Shown piece after piece: positions 7,481 to 15,606 of a stretch of DNA of 21,035 nt (within the stretch, counting starts at the first letter, position 1; every line of letters starts with the position of its first letter). Source of the stretch: Flavobacteriaceae bacterium (GTDB lineage: Bacteria > Bacteroidota > Bacteroidia > Flavobacteriales > Flavobacteriaceae); assembly GCA_014763515.1 (NCBI GenBank), contig JACXVH010000004.1, positions 1 to 21,035 on the forward strand, in the 5' to 3' direction. A model generated the notes under the pieces. The model did no database searches. It was given only the letters and a program-made list of their open reading frames with translations, and was not told the origin of the DNA. A program made the position numbers and the translations under genes.

Positions 7481-9427
7481 ATGAGATTATTTACTTGCTT
7501 CATTTTGTTGTTTGTTTTTTCTAATGTTTTTGCTCAAAGAAGAGCATTAGAATTAGACAATAGTCAATCTACTATTAATAATACTAGTTTTAATAATAGT
7601 GATACGACTGAAGTTTTCAAAGGAAAGGCTTTAAATGACAATAAAGCTCCTATTGATTTATACAAGATATATACTTTAGAAAGAGATACTACTTTTTTAG
7701 ACACCACTTTATCTATACAAAAAGAATATAAATACAATTTACTTAGAAAAGATATTTTTGGATTGATTGCTTTTGCAAATGAAGGACATACTTATAATAC
7801 TTTAGATTATAATTGGGTAAAGAGCAGTACTTTTCCAAAAATGGGTTTTACCGCAAAACATTTTAATTATTTAGAATTTAATGATATAAATTATTATAAT
7901 GTCCCAACACCATTAACCGATTTATATTTTAAAACAGTTATGGAACAAGGTCAGTCTTTAGATGCTTTTCTTACTGTAAATACAAAGCCTAATTTAAATT
8001 TTTCTATTGCATATAAAGGATTGCGTTCAAATGGAAAATATATAAATAATATAACGAGTTCAGGAAATTTCAGATTTACAACGAGTTATTTTACAAAAGA
8101 TAAACGTTATCATATAAATGCACATTTTACAGGTCAAGATATTTCGAATCAAGAAAATGGAGGTATTGTTGATGTAAATTTGTTCGAGTCTAGTGAGGAT
8201 CCTTATAACGAGCGAAATAGATTACAGGTTTATTTTAAAGATGCTTCTTCTTTATTAAAGGGAAACCGTTTTTTTCTAGACCATAATTACAAATTAAGTA
8301 AATCAAATCCAAATAGTTTAATGATTTACCATCAGTTTAATCATGAATATAAATTTTTTGATTTTAATCAGCCTACTGTTAGCGAAAGACTAGGTGATGC
8401 TTTTCGAAGTAGGATTAATAATAAAACAAGATACAACCATTTATATAATAAAGTGGGTGTTGGTTTTACTACTAAGAAATATGGAGACATAATTGCTTAT
8501 ATAGAGAATAATAATTATAATTATTTTTATAAAAATGTACTTTATAATTCGTCAAGTGTTTTAGTTCCCAATGCTCTAAACGATCAAATAACATCTTTTG
8601 GCGCTAATTACAATTATAATTTGAATGGAATTAGAATGTTTCTAAATGTATCAAATTCTATAACAGATCAATCAGTTTCAAATATTGAAGCTATTGCTAA
8701 GTATGCTATTAACAAGGATTTTGATTTCGAGTTTAAATACCAAAAATTAAATTCCATACCTAATTTAAATTATAATTTATATCAAAGTGATTATGTTTTT
8801 TATAATTGGAAAAATGACTTTAAAAATGAAAAGTTAAATGCTTTCTTTTTTAAGGCAAATACTAAATGGCTAAATATTGAAGCTAATTATAAAGTATTAA
8901 ATGATCATCTGTATTTTTATAATACAACAAATGATATAGAAAATTTATTAGTTGCTCCTGCTCAATATTCAAATACAATTAACTATCTATCAGTAAAAGC
9001 TAATAAAGAATTTAAAGTTTGGAAATTCGCCTTAGATAATACTCTTCTTTATCAAAACGTAGAACAAAGCGATAACATTTTAAATGTACCTCAAATTGTT
9101 ACTAGAAATACATTATACTTTAGTGATCATGTATTTAAAAAAGCGATGTTTTTACAAACCGGTATAATTTTTAATTATTTTACTGAATATTATGCTAATG
9201 ATTATAATCCTTTGTTGGGAGAGTTTTACGTTCAAGAACAAACAAAAATTGGTGGATTTCCAATGTTTGATTTCTTTGTAAATGCTAAAGTTCGTCAAGC
9301 AAGAATATTTTTAAAGGCAGAACATTTTAATTCTGCATGGACAGGATATAATTTTTATTCTGCACCAAATTACCCTTATCGCGATTTTATAGTGCGTTTC
9401 GGATTAGTTTGGAATTTCTTCAGATAA
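7481..9427 (+). CDS. Putative outer-membrane porin, Bacteroidota type
   Basis: This 648-residue outer membrane protein most resembles the Bacteroidota 'putative porin' family (Porin_10), which is known by sequence but poorly characterised. A signal peptide spans about residues 1-18 (MRLFTCFILLFVFSNVFA, then Q). The mature part has an early conserved segment (YNLLRKDIFGLIAFANEGHT) and then alternating aromatic/polar beta strands rich in Asn and Tyr, as in a large barrel. The frame stays open upstream to a TTG at 7424, but that lies inside the terminator hairpin, and only the ATG at 7481 places the signal peptide at the N-terminus. It has its own -7 element and no partner gene. An alternative is a more general outer-membrane beta-barrel of unknown role. 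Confidence 0.75.
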   Translation: MRLFTCFILLFVFSNVFAQRRALELDNSQSTINNTSFNNSDTTEVFKGKALNDNKAPIDLYKIYTLERDTTFLDTTLSIQKEYKYNLLRKDIFGLIAFANEGHTYNTLDYNWVKSSTFPKMGFTAKHFNYLEFNDINYYNVPTPLTDLYFKTVMEQGQSLDAFLTVNTKPNLNFSIAYKGLRSNGKYINNITSSGNFRFTTSYFTKDKRYHINAHFTGQDISNQENGGIVDVNLFESSEDPYNERNRLQVYFKDASSLLKGNRFFLDHNYKLSKSNPNSLMIYHQFNHEYKFFDFNQPTVSERLGDAFRSRINNKTRYNHLYNKVGVGFTTKKYGDIIAYIENNNYNYFYKNVLYNSSSVLVPNALNDQITSFGANYNYNLNGIRMFLNVSNSITDQSVSNIEAIAKYAINKDFDFEFKYQKLNSIPNLNYNLYQSDYVFYNWKNDFKNEKLNAFFFKANTKWLNIEANYKVLNDHLYFYNTTNDIENLLVAPAQYSNTINYLSVKANKEFKVWKFALDNTLLYQNVEQSDNILNVPQIVTRNTLYFSDHVFKKAMFLQTGIIFNYFTEYYANDYNPLLGEFYVQEQTKIGGFPMFDFFVNAKVRQARIFLKAEHFNSAWTGYNFYSAPNYPYRDFIVRFGLVWNFFR

Positions 9428-9433
9428 TTTTCT

Positions 9434-9469
9434 TTTGGATAAAAATTCCAAAAAATATAAATACCTTTG
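9434..9469 (+). promoter_or_regulatory. Promoter of the cystathionine beta-synthase gene
   Basis: TTTG at 9434-9437 and TACCTTTG at 9462-9469, separated by 24 bases. The -7 element is an exact TAnnTTTG; the spacing is slightly longer than the usual 17-23. A start near 9474 would give a leader of about 46 bases before the ATG at 9521. I see no riboswitch-like structure in it. Confidence 0.6.
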
Positions 9470-9520
9470 TCGATAATTAGGTATTATTCGGTATTAAACC
9501 GATTTTCAAACTAGAATTTA

Positions 9521-10882
9521 ATGAAATACGCAAAAAATATACTAGAAACTATTGGCAATACACCATTAGTAAAATTAAATAAAGTAACTGCTGAAATTGA
9601 TGCTTTAGTGTTGGCTAAAGTTGAAACTTTCAATCCTGGAAATTCTGTAAAAGACAGGATGGCTGTTAAAATGATTGAAGATGCAGAAGCCGATGGTAGA
9701 TTGAAACCTGGAGGAACTATTATTGAAGGAACTTCAGGAAATACTGGAATGGGATTAGCTTTAGCGGCTATCGTTAAAGGTTACAAATGTATTTTTGTAA
9801 TTTCAGATAAACAATCTAAAGAAAAATCTGATATTCTTCGTGCTGTAGGTGCAAAAGTAATTGTATGTCCTACAGATGTTGAGCCAACAGATCCTCGTTC
9901 GTATTATTCAGTTTCAAAGCGTTTAGCAGAAGAAACTCCAAATGCTTGGTATGTTAATCAATACGATAACCCAAGTAATGCAATAGCACATTATGAACAA
10001 ACTGGTCCGGAAATTTGGGAACAAACTGAAGGAAAAATTACTCATTTTGTTGTAGGCGTTGGAACAGGTGGAACAATTTCTGGAACTGCAAAATATTTAA
10101 AAGAGAAAAATCCAAACATCAAAATTTGGGGAATTGATACCTATGGTTCGGTTTTTAAAAAATACCACGAAACTGGAATTTTTGATGAAAATGAAATCTA
10201 TTCCTACATCACAGAAGGAATTGGAGAAGACATTTTGCCTAAGAATGTTGACTTTTCATTAATCGATGGATTTACTAAGGTTACCGATAAAGATGCGGCC
10301 GTTTATACACGAAAAATTGCTTTAGAAGAAGGAATTTTTGTAGGAAACTCTGCTGGAGCCGCTGTAAAGGGTTTACTGCAGTTAAAAGAACATTTTGGTC
10401 CAGATGATGTAGTTGTGGTCTTATTTCACGATTCTGGGAGCCGTTATGTTGGAAAGATGTTTAACGATGATTGGATGCGCGAAAGAGGTTTCCTTGAAGA
10501 AGAAATCACAAAAGCAGAAGATTTGATTAAAGAACATATCGAAAAACCATTAGTAATTGTTCGTACAGAAGAATTAGTATCGCACGCTATCGAAAGAATG
10601 AGAAAATATAAAATTTCTCAAATTCCAGTAGTTGATGTAAATGGATTTGTAGGTTCTGTGGATGAATCGGATTTATTCCAAAGTTATATCACCGATAAAA
10701 ACACAGCGGAAAGACCAATTCGCGAAGTAATGGGAAAACCATTTCCAATTGTAAAATTAGGAACACCAGTAGAAGAAGTTTCTAAATTAATCACTAAAGA
10801 AAATCAAGCAGTTTTAATTGATTTAGGAAATGGTAAACATCATATTATTACAAAACACGATATTATCAATTCGATAAAATAA
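9521..10882 (+). CDS. Cystathionine beta-synthase / cysteine synthase with CBS pair
   Basis: This is a PLP-dependent beta-replacement enzyme of sulfur amino-acid metabolism. It has 453 residues. The fold-type II catalytic domain covers about 1-320: ETIGNTPLVKLN at the start, PGNSVKDRM with the PLP lysine K44, TSGNTGMG at 71-78, and the phosphate-binding GTGGT at 181-185. The segment HDSGSRYVGKMFNDDWM at 303-319 is characteristic of cystathionine beta-synthases more than of CysK. Residues of about 340-452 hold two CBS motifs (SHAIERMRKYKISQIPVVDV and the second repeat near VEEVSKLITKENQAVLID), a regulatory adenosyl-ligand module. There is no N-terminal haem domain. It could act as either a cystathionine beta-synthase or a cysteine synthase; the sequence does not settle the physiological direction. 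It is monocistronic, between its own promoter and terminator. Confidence 0.9.
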   Translation: MKYAKNILETIGNTPLVKLNKVTAEIDALVLAKVETFNPGNSVKDRMAVKMIEDAEADGRLKPGGTIIEGTSGNTGMGLALAAIVKGYKCIFVISDKQSKEKSDILRAVGAKVIVCPTDVEPTDPRSYYSVSKRLAEETPNAWYVNQYDNPSNAIAHYEQTGPEIWEQTEGKITHFVVGVGTGGTISGTAKYLKEKNPNIKIWGIDTYGSVFKKYHETGIFDENEIYSYITEGIGEDILPKNVDFSLIDGFTKVTDKDAAVYTRKIALEEGIFVGNSAGAAVKGLLQLKEHFGPDDVVVVLFHDSGSRYVGKMFNDDWMRERGFLEEEITKAEDLIKEHIEKPLVIVRTEELVSHAIERMRKYKISQIPVVDVNGFVGSVDESDLFQSYITDKNTAERPIREVMGKPFPIVKLGTPVEEVSKLITKENQAVLIDLGNGKHHIITKHDIINSIK

Positions 10883-10922
10883 TACTTTTGTCAAACTGAA
10901 GTAATTTTAGTTTCTAAAAAAG

Positions 10923-10947
10923 GACGTTCATTTGAACGTCTTTTTTT
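10923..10947 (+). terminator. Intrinsic terminator after the CBS gene
   Basis: GACGTTCA at 10923-10930 pairs with TGAACGTC at 10933-10940, followed by seven T residues. It sits 40 bases after the stop codon. An A-run precedes the stem, so it may also work weakly in the opposite direction. Confidence 0.9.
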
Positions 10948-11064
10948 ATTTATCATTTATTCCTTTTTTAATTTTTTATTATTTAATTCATTTGAAAATA
11001 AAATATGATTTTAAGGATTTTGATTTTTTCATAAATAACAAGTTTATATAGAGATATATTTTTT

Positions 11065-11072
11065 TATATTTG
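11065..11072 (+). promoter_or_regulatory. Candidate -7 element for the DUF2851 gene
   Basis: TATATTTG matches TAnnTTTG, 33 bases before the ATG at 11106. No convincing TTTG stands at the -33 distance. The rest of the 158-base spacer after the CBS terminator is AT-rich and shows nothing else. Confidence 0.4.
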
Positions 11073-11105
11073 TTTTTCAATTATATACGCCATACAAATT
11101 AATTT

Positions 11106-12380
11106 ATGAAAGAAAATGTACTACATTATTTGTGGTTGCATAAGAAAATTGATGCTCGTCAATTAGTAACTACAAAAGGAGAAAGTCTCCAAATTTTAAA
11201 TTTCGGTCAATATTTAGAAACTGCAGGTCCTGATTTTTTTAATGCCCAAATTGTTATTGGAAATCAAAAATGGGCGGGAAATGTAGAAATGCATGTTAAG
11301 TCTTCAGATTGGTATTTGCATCATCATGAAAAAGATAATGCTTATAATAATGTTATTCTTCATGTAGTTTGGGAGCACGACCAAGAAGTTTTTTATTCTA
11401 ACGATGTTGAAATTCCCGTTTTAGAATTAAAAAAAAGTATTGATGTAAATTTACTTACTAAAATAGATACTTTGTTTGCAAGTAAATCTTGGATTAATTG
11501 TGAAAAACAAATAAATATGGTTTCCAATTTGAAATTGGGAATTTGGAAAGAAAGATTGTTTTTTGAACGTTTAGAAGAAAAATCAAAATTTATTTTAGAG
11601 ATCTTTGAAAATCAAAATAGAGATTGGGAAGCTACTTGTTTTATAGTTTTAGCAAAGAATTTTGGATTAAATATTAATGGAAATTCTTTTTTGGAATTGT
11701 TTTCTAAAATACCTTTTTCAGTTATTAGAAAAGAGTCGGGTTCCTGTCTTAATTTAGAAGCTTTGTTTTTTGGAAGCGGAAATTTTCTGAATAATAATTT
11801 TGAAGATAATTATGCCAAAGAACTCAAGGAAATTTGGAATTATCAAAAAGCTAAATATAAACTTTTAGAAGATAATACTGTATCTTTTCAATTTTACAAG
11901 TTAAGACCAGATAATTTTCCTACAATAAGAATAGCTCAGCTTAGTGCATTGATAGCAAAATTTCCCGATATTTTTATTAGAATTATTGAAGCCAATGATT
12001 TAGAAATATATTATAAAATCTTTGATGTTGTAGTTTCGAAATATTGGCTAAACCATTTTAATTTTGATAAATCTACTAAAAACTCAAATAAACGAAAACT
12101 ATCTAGAGAATTTATTCAACTGCTAATCATTAATACAATCTTACCTTTAAAATATGTTTATGTCAAACAGCTTGGTTTAGATTTTGATGAAGATTCTTTA
12201 GCTTTAATAAAAGAAATGAAAAAGGAAAGAAATTCAATTACTTCACGATTTGAAGAGATTGGGATTTCAAATGAAAATGCTTTCGATTCCCAAGCTTTGT
12301 TGCATTTAAAACAAAATTATTGTAATAAAAATGATTGTTTGAAATGTTCAATTGGATTAGATGTTTTGGGTAAAATTTAA
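11106..12380 (+). CDS. DUF2851 family protein
   Basis: This 424-residue cytoplasmic protein belongs to DUF2851, a family found mainly in Bacteroidota with no known biochemical role. Family marks are the N-terminal NVLHYLWLHKKID, the LNFGQYLETAGPDFFNAQI segment, GNVEMHVKSSDWYLHHHEKD at about 59-78, and NNVILHVVWEHD with an acidic residue nearby. The concentration of conserved His, Asp and Glu between residues 40 and 95 looks like a possible metal or catalytic site, which is inference. The C-terminus carries a cysteine cluster, C406, C411 and C414 (YCNKNDCLKCSIG). There is no signal peptide or membrane segment. The PspC-domain gene follows after 19 bases, so the two are probably cotranscribed. 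Confidence 0.88.
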   Translation: MKENVLHYLWLHKKIDARQLVTTKGESLQILNFGQYLETAGPDFFNAQIVIGNQKWAGNVEMHVKSSDWYLHHHEKDNAYNNVILHVVWEHDQEVFYSNDVEIPVLELKKSIDVNLLTKIDTLFASKSWINCEKQINMVSNLKLGIWKERLFFERLEEKSKFILEIFENQNRDWEATCFIVLAKNFGLNINGNSFLELFSKIPFSVIRKESGSCLNLEALFFGSGNFLNNNFEDNYAKELKEIWNYQKAKYKLLEDNTVSFQFYKLRPDNFPTIRIAQLSALIAKFPDIFIRIIEANDLEIYYKIFDVVVSKYWLNHFNFDKSTKNSNKRKLSREFIQLLIINTILPLKYVYVKQLGLDFDEDSLALIKEMKKERNSITSRFEEIGISNENAFDSQALLHLKQNYCNKNDCLKCSIGLDVLGKI

Positions 12381-12399
12381 TACATTTGAAAAAAAATAA

Positions 12400-12621
12400 A
12401 TGGTTACAAATCTTTTACATTTTTTTGAAAAACATGGTTTTTTTGTTGCACAACGATTAGCTGAAAGGTTAGGAATTAGAGCAACAAATGTACGTTTGTT
12501 CTTTATTTACATTTCGTTTATAACAATTGGTTTAGGTTTTGGCTTTTATCTTACTTTGGCTTTTCTTTTACGTTTAAAGGATATGATTCATACTAAGAGA
12601 AGCTCAGTTTTTGATTTGTAA
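12400..12621 (+). CDS. Small PspC-domain membrane protein
   Basis: A 73-residue protein that is essentially one PspC domain. The first half, FFVAQRLAERLGIRATNVRL, corresponds to the amphipathic 'AGLAEYFGIDPTLVRL'-type segment of PspC, and the second half (about 34-60) is one long hydrophobic membrane helix, FFIYISFITIGLGFGFYLTL onward. PspC proteins sense or respond to envelope stress in other bacteria, but no pspA, pspB or pspF is nearby, so a stress role is not shown here. It lies 19 bases after DUF2851 and probably shares its transcript. Confidence 0.8.
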   Translation: MVTNLLHFFEKHGFFVAQRLAERLGIRATNVRLFFIYISFITIGLGFGFYLTLAFLLRLKDMIHTKRSSVFDL

Positions 12622-12643
12622 TAGCGGCATTTTTTAACTTTTC

Positions 12644-12673
12644 TTTGTAATTTGGTTACTTTTCTTATCTTTG
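12644..12673 (+). promoter_or_regulatory. Promoter of the NSS transporter gene
   Basis: TTTG at 12644-12647, an 18-base spacer and TATCTTTG at 12666-12673: a textbook Bacteroidota promoter. It predicts a start near 12678 and a leader of about 20 bases before the ATG at 12698. Confidence 0.75.
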
Positions 12674-12697
12674 GGGAATTATCAACCAAATTAACTT

Positions 12698-14518
12698 ATG
12701 TCTACAAAAACAGAATCTTGGGGTTCAAGAGTTGGTCTTATTTTAGCTATGGCTGGAAATGCTGTAGGATTGGGAAATTTTTTACGTTTTCCTGTTCAAG
12801 CAGTTCAAAATGGAGGAGGAGCATTTATTATTCCATATTTAGTTTGTTTCTTAGTAATGGGAATTCCCTTATTATTTATCGAATGGTCTACAGGTCGATA
12901 TGGAGGTAAATTTGGTAACCACAGTACTCCGTATATATTAGACACAATGGCTAAAGGAAGAATTTGGAAATACATTGGTGTTTTCGGAATCTTTACTAAC
13001 ATAGCTGTAGCAGCATATTATTGTTATATTGAATCTTGGACAATGTCTTATGTGTACCATTCTATCGTTGGTACTTTTAATGGAATGTCTCAGGGTGATG
13101 TTGCTAATTTTTTCAATTCTTATGTAGATGTAGCGCATTCTACTACAGGAATTCCTTATGAAGCAGTTGTTTTTTATGTAATATGTTTACTTTTAAATAC
13201 TTATATTTTATCTAAAGGGTTAGGTGGAATTGAAAAAGTAGCTAAAATTGGTATGCCATTATTAATATTGTTTGGTGTGGTATTAGCAATTAGGGGATTA
13301 ACACTAGGGACTTCAGGTGCATCAGATATTTTTCCAAATGCTAATGCTTGGGATGGTTTAAACTTTTTATGGACACCACAGTTTGATTCTTTAACTAATC
13401 CAAAAGTATGGTTGGCAGCAGCTGGGCAAATTTTCTTTACATTATCTGTAGGTATGGGAACAATTCATTGTTATGCCGCTTATTTAAAAGAAAGAGATGA
13501 TATTGCTTTAAATGCTGTTTCTGCTGGTTTTATGAATGAATTCGTAGAAGTAGTTTTAGGTAGTTTAATTGTTATACCTATCGCTGCGGGTTATTTAGGT
13601 TTAGACTGGGTTATTCAAAATGCAGGTTTTGGTATGGCGTTTCAAACAATGCCTTATTTATTTCAACAATGGGGTGAAGTATTGGCAATTTTTGCTGGAG
13701 TATTTTGGTTTGGATTATTGTTCTTTGCGGGTATTACATCTTCGTTGGCAATGGGAACTCCATGGATGGGCTTTATGAGAGATGAATTCAATTGGAGTAA
13801 AAACAAAGGAGCATGGTCTTTTGGTTTTTTAGCATTAACAATGGGATTACCAACAGTAATATTTTTTAACGAAGGATTGTTTGACCAATATGATTATTGG
13901 GCAGGTACTGTAAGTTTGGTTGTTTTCGCATTTTTAGAGACTATTCTATTTTCTTATATATTTGGAATTAAAAAAGGTTGGGCTGAAATCAATAAAGGTG
14001 CCGATATTAAGCTTCCAGGTTTTTATAAATACATCATTTTAATTGTAACTCCTGCTTTATTAGGATGGGTTTTAATATCAAGTGTTCCTGATTGGGTTGA
14101 TAAAATAAAGGATAATGATACTCATAATAAAGAGTGGTTTGCTAATGAATATTTTGCAGAAAATTTTGAATCAACAGGTAAAATAAATGGTAAAGTTGTG
14201 GAAGCTACTTCACAATATTTAAAAATTGCTTTTGATAATGAGAAGAAAGTTTTTGATAAAGCAACCGGAGAGGTAATTAAAGTTCCTTTTACAGATTATA
14301 AAGAATATAATTTTAAAGCTGAAAAGAACCAGCAAGTAATAGTTAAGGTAGATCAAATAATTTCTCCAGCAGATAAAATTGCTACCGGTAAGTTTACAAA
14401 CAATACTTTATACAAATTCTTAGGTAGAATGTTATTATTAGCATTGTTTATATTTATTTCAATCGTGGTATTATTAGCCTACAAAAAAAGAGTTAAAGAA
14501 GGGAGAGCAACATTATGA
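12698..14518 (+). CDS. Sodium-dependent (NSS/SNF) amino-acid transporter
   Basis: A 606-residue inner-membrane symporter of the neurotransmitter:sodium symporter family (LeuT fold), which moves amino acids or related compounds with sodium. Helix 1 carries the hallmark AGNAVGLGNFLRFPVQAVQN at 19-38, containing the sodium and substrate contacts. The helix 6 to 7 region includes TPQF and VWLAAAGQIFFTLSVGMGTI at 237-256, also typical. About twelve hydrophobic segments are visible. Unusually, a hydrophilic stretch of about 105 residues (around 464-570, Asn/Asp/Lys/Glu-rich) separates the penultimate and last helices, making the protein about 100 residues longer than usual bacterial members. A small one-helix gene overlaps its stop by 4 bases. 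The substrate is not determinable; methionine or alanine is suggested only by analogy with MetPS-type pairs. Confidence 0.93.
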   Translation: MSTKTESWGSRVGLILAMAGNAVGLGNFLRFPVQAVQNGGGAFIIPYLVCFLVMGIPLLFIEWSTGRYGGKFGNHSTPYILDTMAKGRIWKYIGVFGIFTNIAVAAYYCYIESWTMSYVYHSIVGTFNGMSQGDVANFFNSYVDVAHSTTGIPYEAVVFYVICLLLNTYILSKGLGGIEKVAKIGMPLLILFGVVLAIRGLTLGTSGASDIFPNANAWDGLNFLWTPQFDSLTNPKVWLAAAGQIFFTLSVGMGTIHCYAAYLKERDDIALNAVSAGFMNEFVEVVLGSLIVIPIAAGYLGLDWVIQNAGFGMAFQTMPYLFQQWGEVLAIFAGVFWFGLLFFAGITSSLAMGTPWMGFMRDEFNWSKNKGAWSFGFLALTMGLPTVIFFNEGLFDQYDYWAGTVSLVVFAFLETILFSYIFGIKKGWAEINKGADIKLPGFYKYIILIVTPALLGWVLISSVPDWVDKIKDNDTHNKEWFANEYFAENFESTGKINGKVVEATSQYLKIAFDNEKKVFDKATGEVIKVPFTDYKEYNFKAEKNQQVIVKVDQIISPADKIATGKFTNNTLYKFLGRMLLLALFIFISIVVLLAYKKRVKEGRATL

Positions 14519-14670
14519 ATTCAACAGCAATTATAACTATGGTTTGTGCACAAGGAATTGTTATTGCCTTTGCATCATATTTTTTCTATAAAGTACTTAC
14601 TATTCCGCCTAAACAAGAACCAGATTCTTACAGCGAGAATGATGATGAACTAGTAAGACAACAAGACTAA
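14515..14670 (+). CDS. 51-aa one-helix protein, possible MetS-type NSS small subunit
   Basis: An ATG at 14515 overlaps the transporter stop in an ATGA arrangement and opens a 51-codon frame ending TAA at 14670. The protein is MNSTAIITMVCAQGIVIAFA (residues 1-20), then SYFFYKVLTIPPK and a charged tail rich in Asp, Glu and Gln. One membrane helix (about 5-26) with a short acidic cytoplasmic tail is the layout of MetS, the small subunit required by the Corynebacterium glutamicum MetP methionine transporter, and of the related 'methionine and alanine importer small subunit' family. The 4-base overlap implies translational coupling and a stoichiometric partner. I infer function from architecture and position; sequence identity to MetS was not measured. 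Confidence 0.75.
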   Translation: MNSTAIITMVCAQGIVIAFASYFFYKVLTIPPKQEPDSYSENDDELVRQQD

Positions 14671-14682
14671 TTATTATATAAA

Positions 14683-15567
14683 ATGAAAAAAATAAAATCC
14701 TATTTCGTGTTTTCATCGGAGCACCGAAATGGGATTTTTTTATTATTGGGAATAATAGTTTTTCTTCAAATTATAATTTTGAATTTTAATCGAATTTATA
14801 ATTTTTTTGATGATAAAACTGACGTGAGTAGATCTCAAGCGGAACTCCAATTTAAAAAAGAAGTCGATAGTTTACTTCAAATTAAAGAGACAAGTATCAA
14901 TAAAATTTATCCGTTTAATCCTAATTATATTACCGATTATAAAGGCTATATGTTAGGAATGTCAATTGAAGAAATTGATAGGCTTCATAAATTTCGTTCA
15001 CAAAATAAATTTGTAAATTCTGCTAAAGAGTTTCAACAAGTAACAAAAGTTTCAAACGAACTTTTAGCTAAGATTTCCCCATTTTTTAAGTTTCCAGATT
15101 GGGTAGTCAATAAGCAAAATTCAATTCGTACTGCTCACAGTTTCGTAAAGAAAGAATCAGTTGTTCAAATCAATTTAAATTCTGCGACAAAAGAAGAGTT
15201 GATGAAAGTGTATGGAATTGGGGAAAAACTTTCTGATAACATTCTAAGCGAAAAAAATAAATTAGGAGAGTTTGTTTCCATTGATCAAATTTCTTGGATG
15301 TGGGGCATTACTACAGAAACGTTTGAAAATGTAAAAAAGCAATTTTTTGTTAAGCCAATTTCTGGCGAATTAAAGAAGATTAAAATAAATTCAGCATCTT
15401 CTAGAGAACTTTCTCAATTTCCATATTTCAATTATGCTATTTCTAAAGAAATTGTTACTTATAGAAGTATGAATGGCGAAATTAGAAACATTGAGGATTT
15501 AACAAAAATTAAAGGAATTTCTGTTGATAAAATAAAAATAATAGTTTTATATTTGGAATTTGATTAA
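14683..15567 (+). CDS. Membrane-anchored helix-hairpin-helix (ComEA-like) protein
   Basis: 294 residues. A short basic N-terminus is followed by one membrane helix at about 16-35 (GIFLLLGIIVFLQIIILNF), then a soluble part with three helix-hairpin-helix-like repeats at about 75-137, 161-222 and 231-293. The second has the ComEA-type start INLNSATKEELMKVYGIG and the third INSASSRELSQFPYFN with TKIKGIS. HhH repeats bind DNA backbone non-specifically; ComEA proteins act in DNA uptake, and many Bacteroidota members are annotated only as HhH domain proteins. No other competence gene is adjacent. It begins 12 bases after the small NSS subunit gene and may be cotranscribed with it. Confidence 0.85.
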   Translation: MKKIKSYFVFSSEHRNGIFLLLGIIVFLQIIILNFNRIYNFFDDKTDVSRSQAELQFKKEVDSLLQIKETSINKIYPFNPNYITDYKGYMLGMSIEEIDRLHKFRSQNKFVNSAKEFQQVTKVSNELLAKISPFFKFPDWVVNKQNSIRTAHSFVKKESVVQINLNSATKEELMKVYGIGEKLSDNILSEKNKLGEFVSIDQISWMWGITTETFENVKKQFFVKPISGELKKIKINSASSRELSQFPYFNYAISKEIVTYRSMNGEIRNIEDLTKIKGISVDKIKIIVLYLEFD

Positions 15568-15606
15568 AAAAGCGTAAAAACCAAATAATCAACTTCAATA
15601 CAAACT

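Noticed and set aside
12652..12909. 85-aa frame overlapping the transporter start
   Set aside because: It is an out-of-frame reading of the conserved NSS helix 1 region and of the promoter before it.
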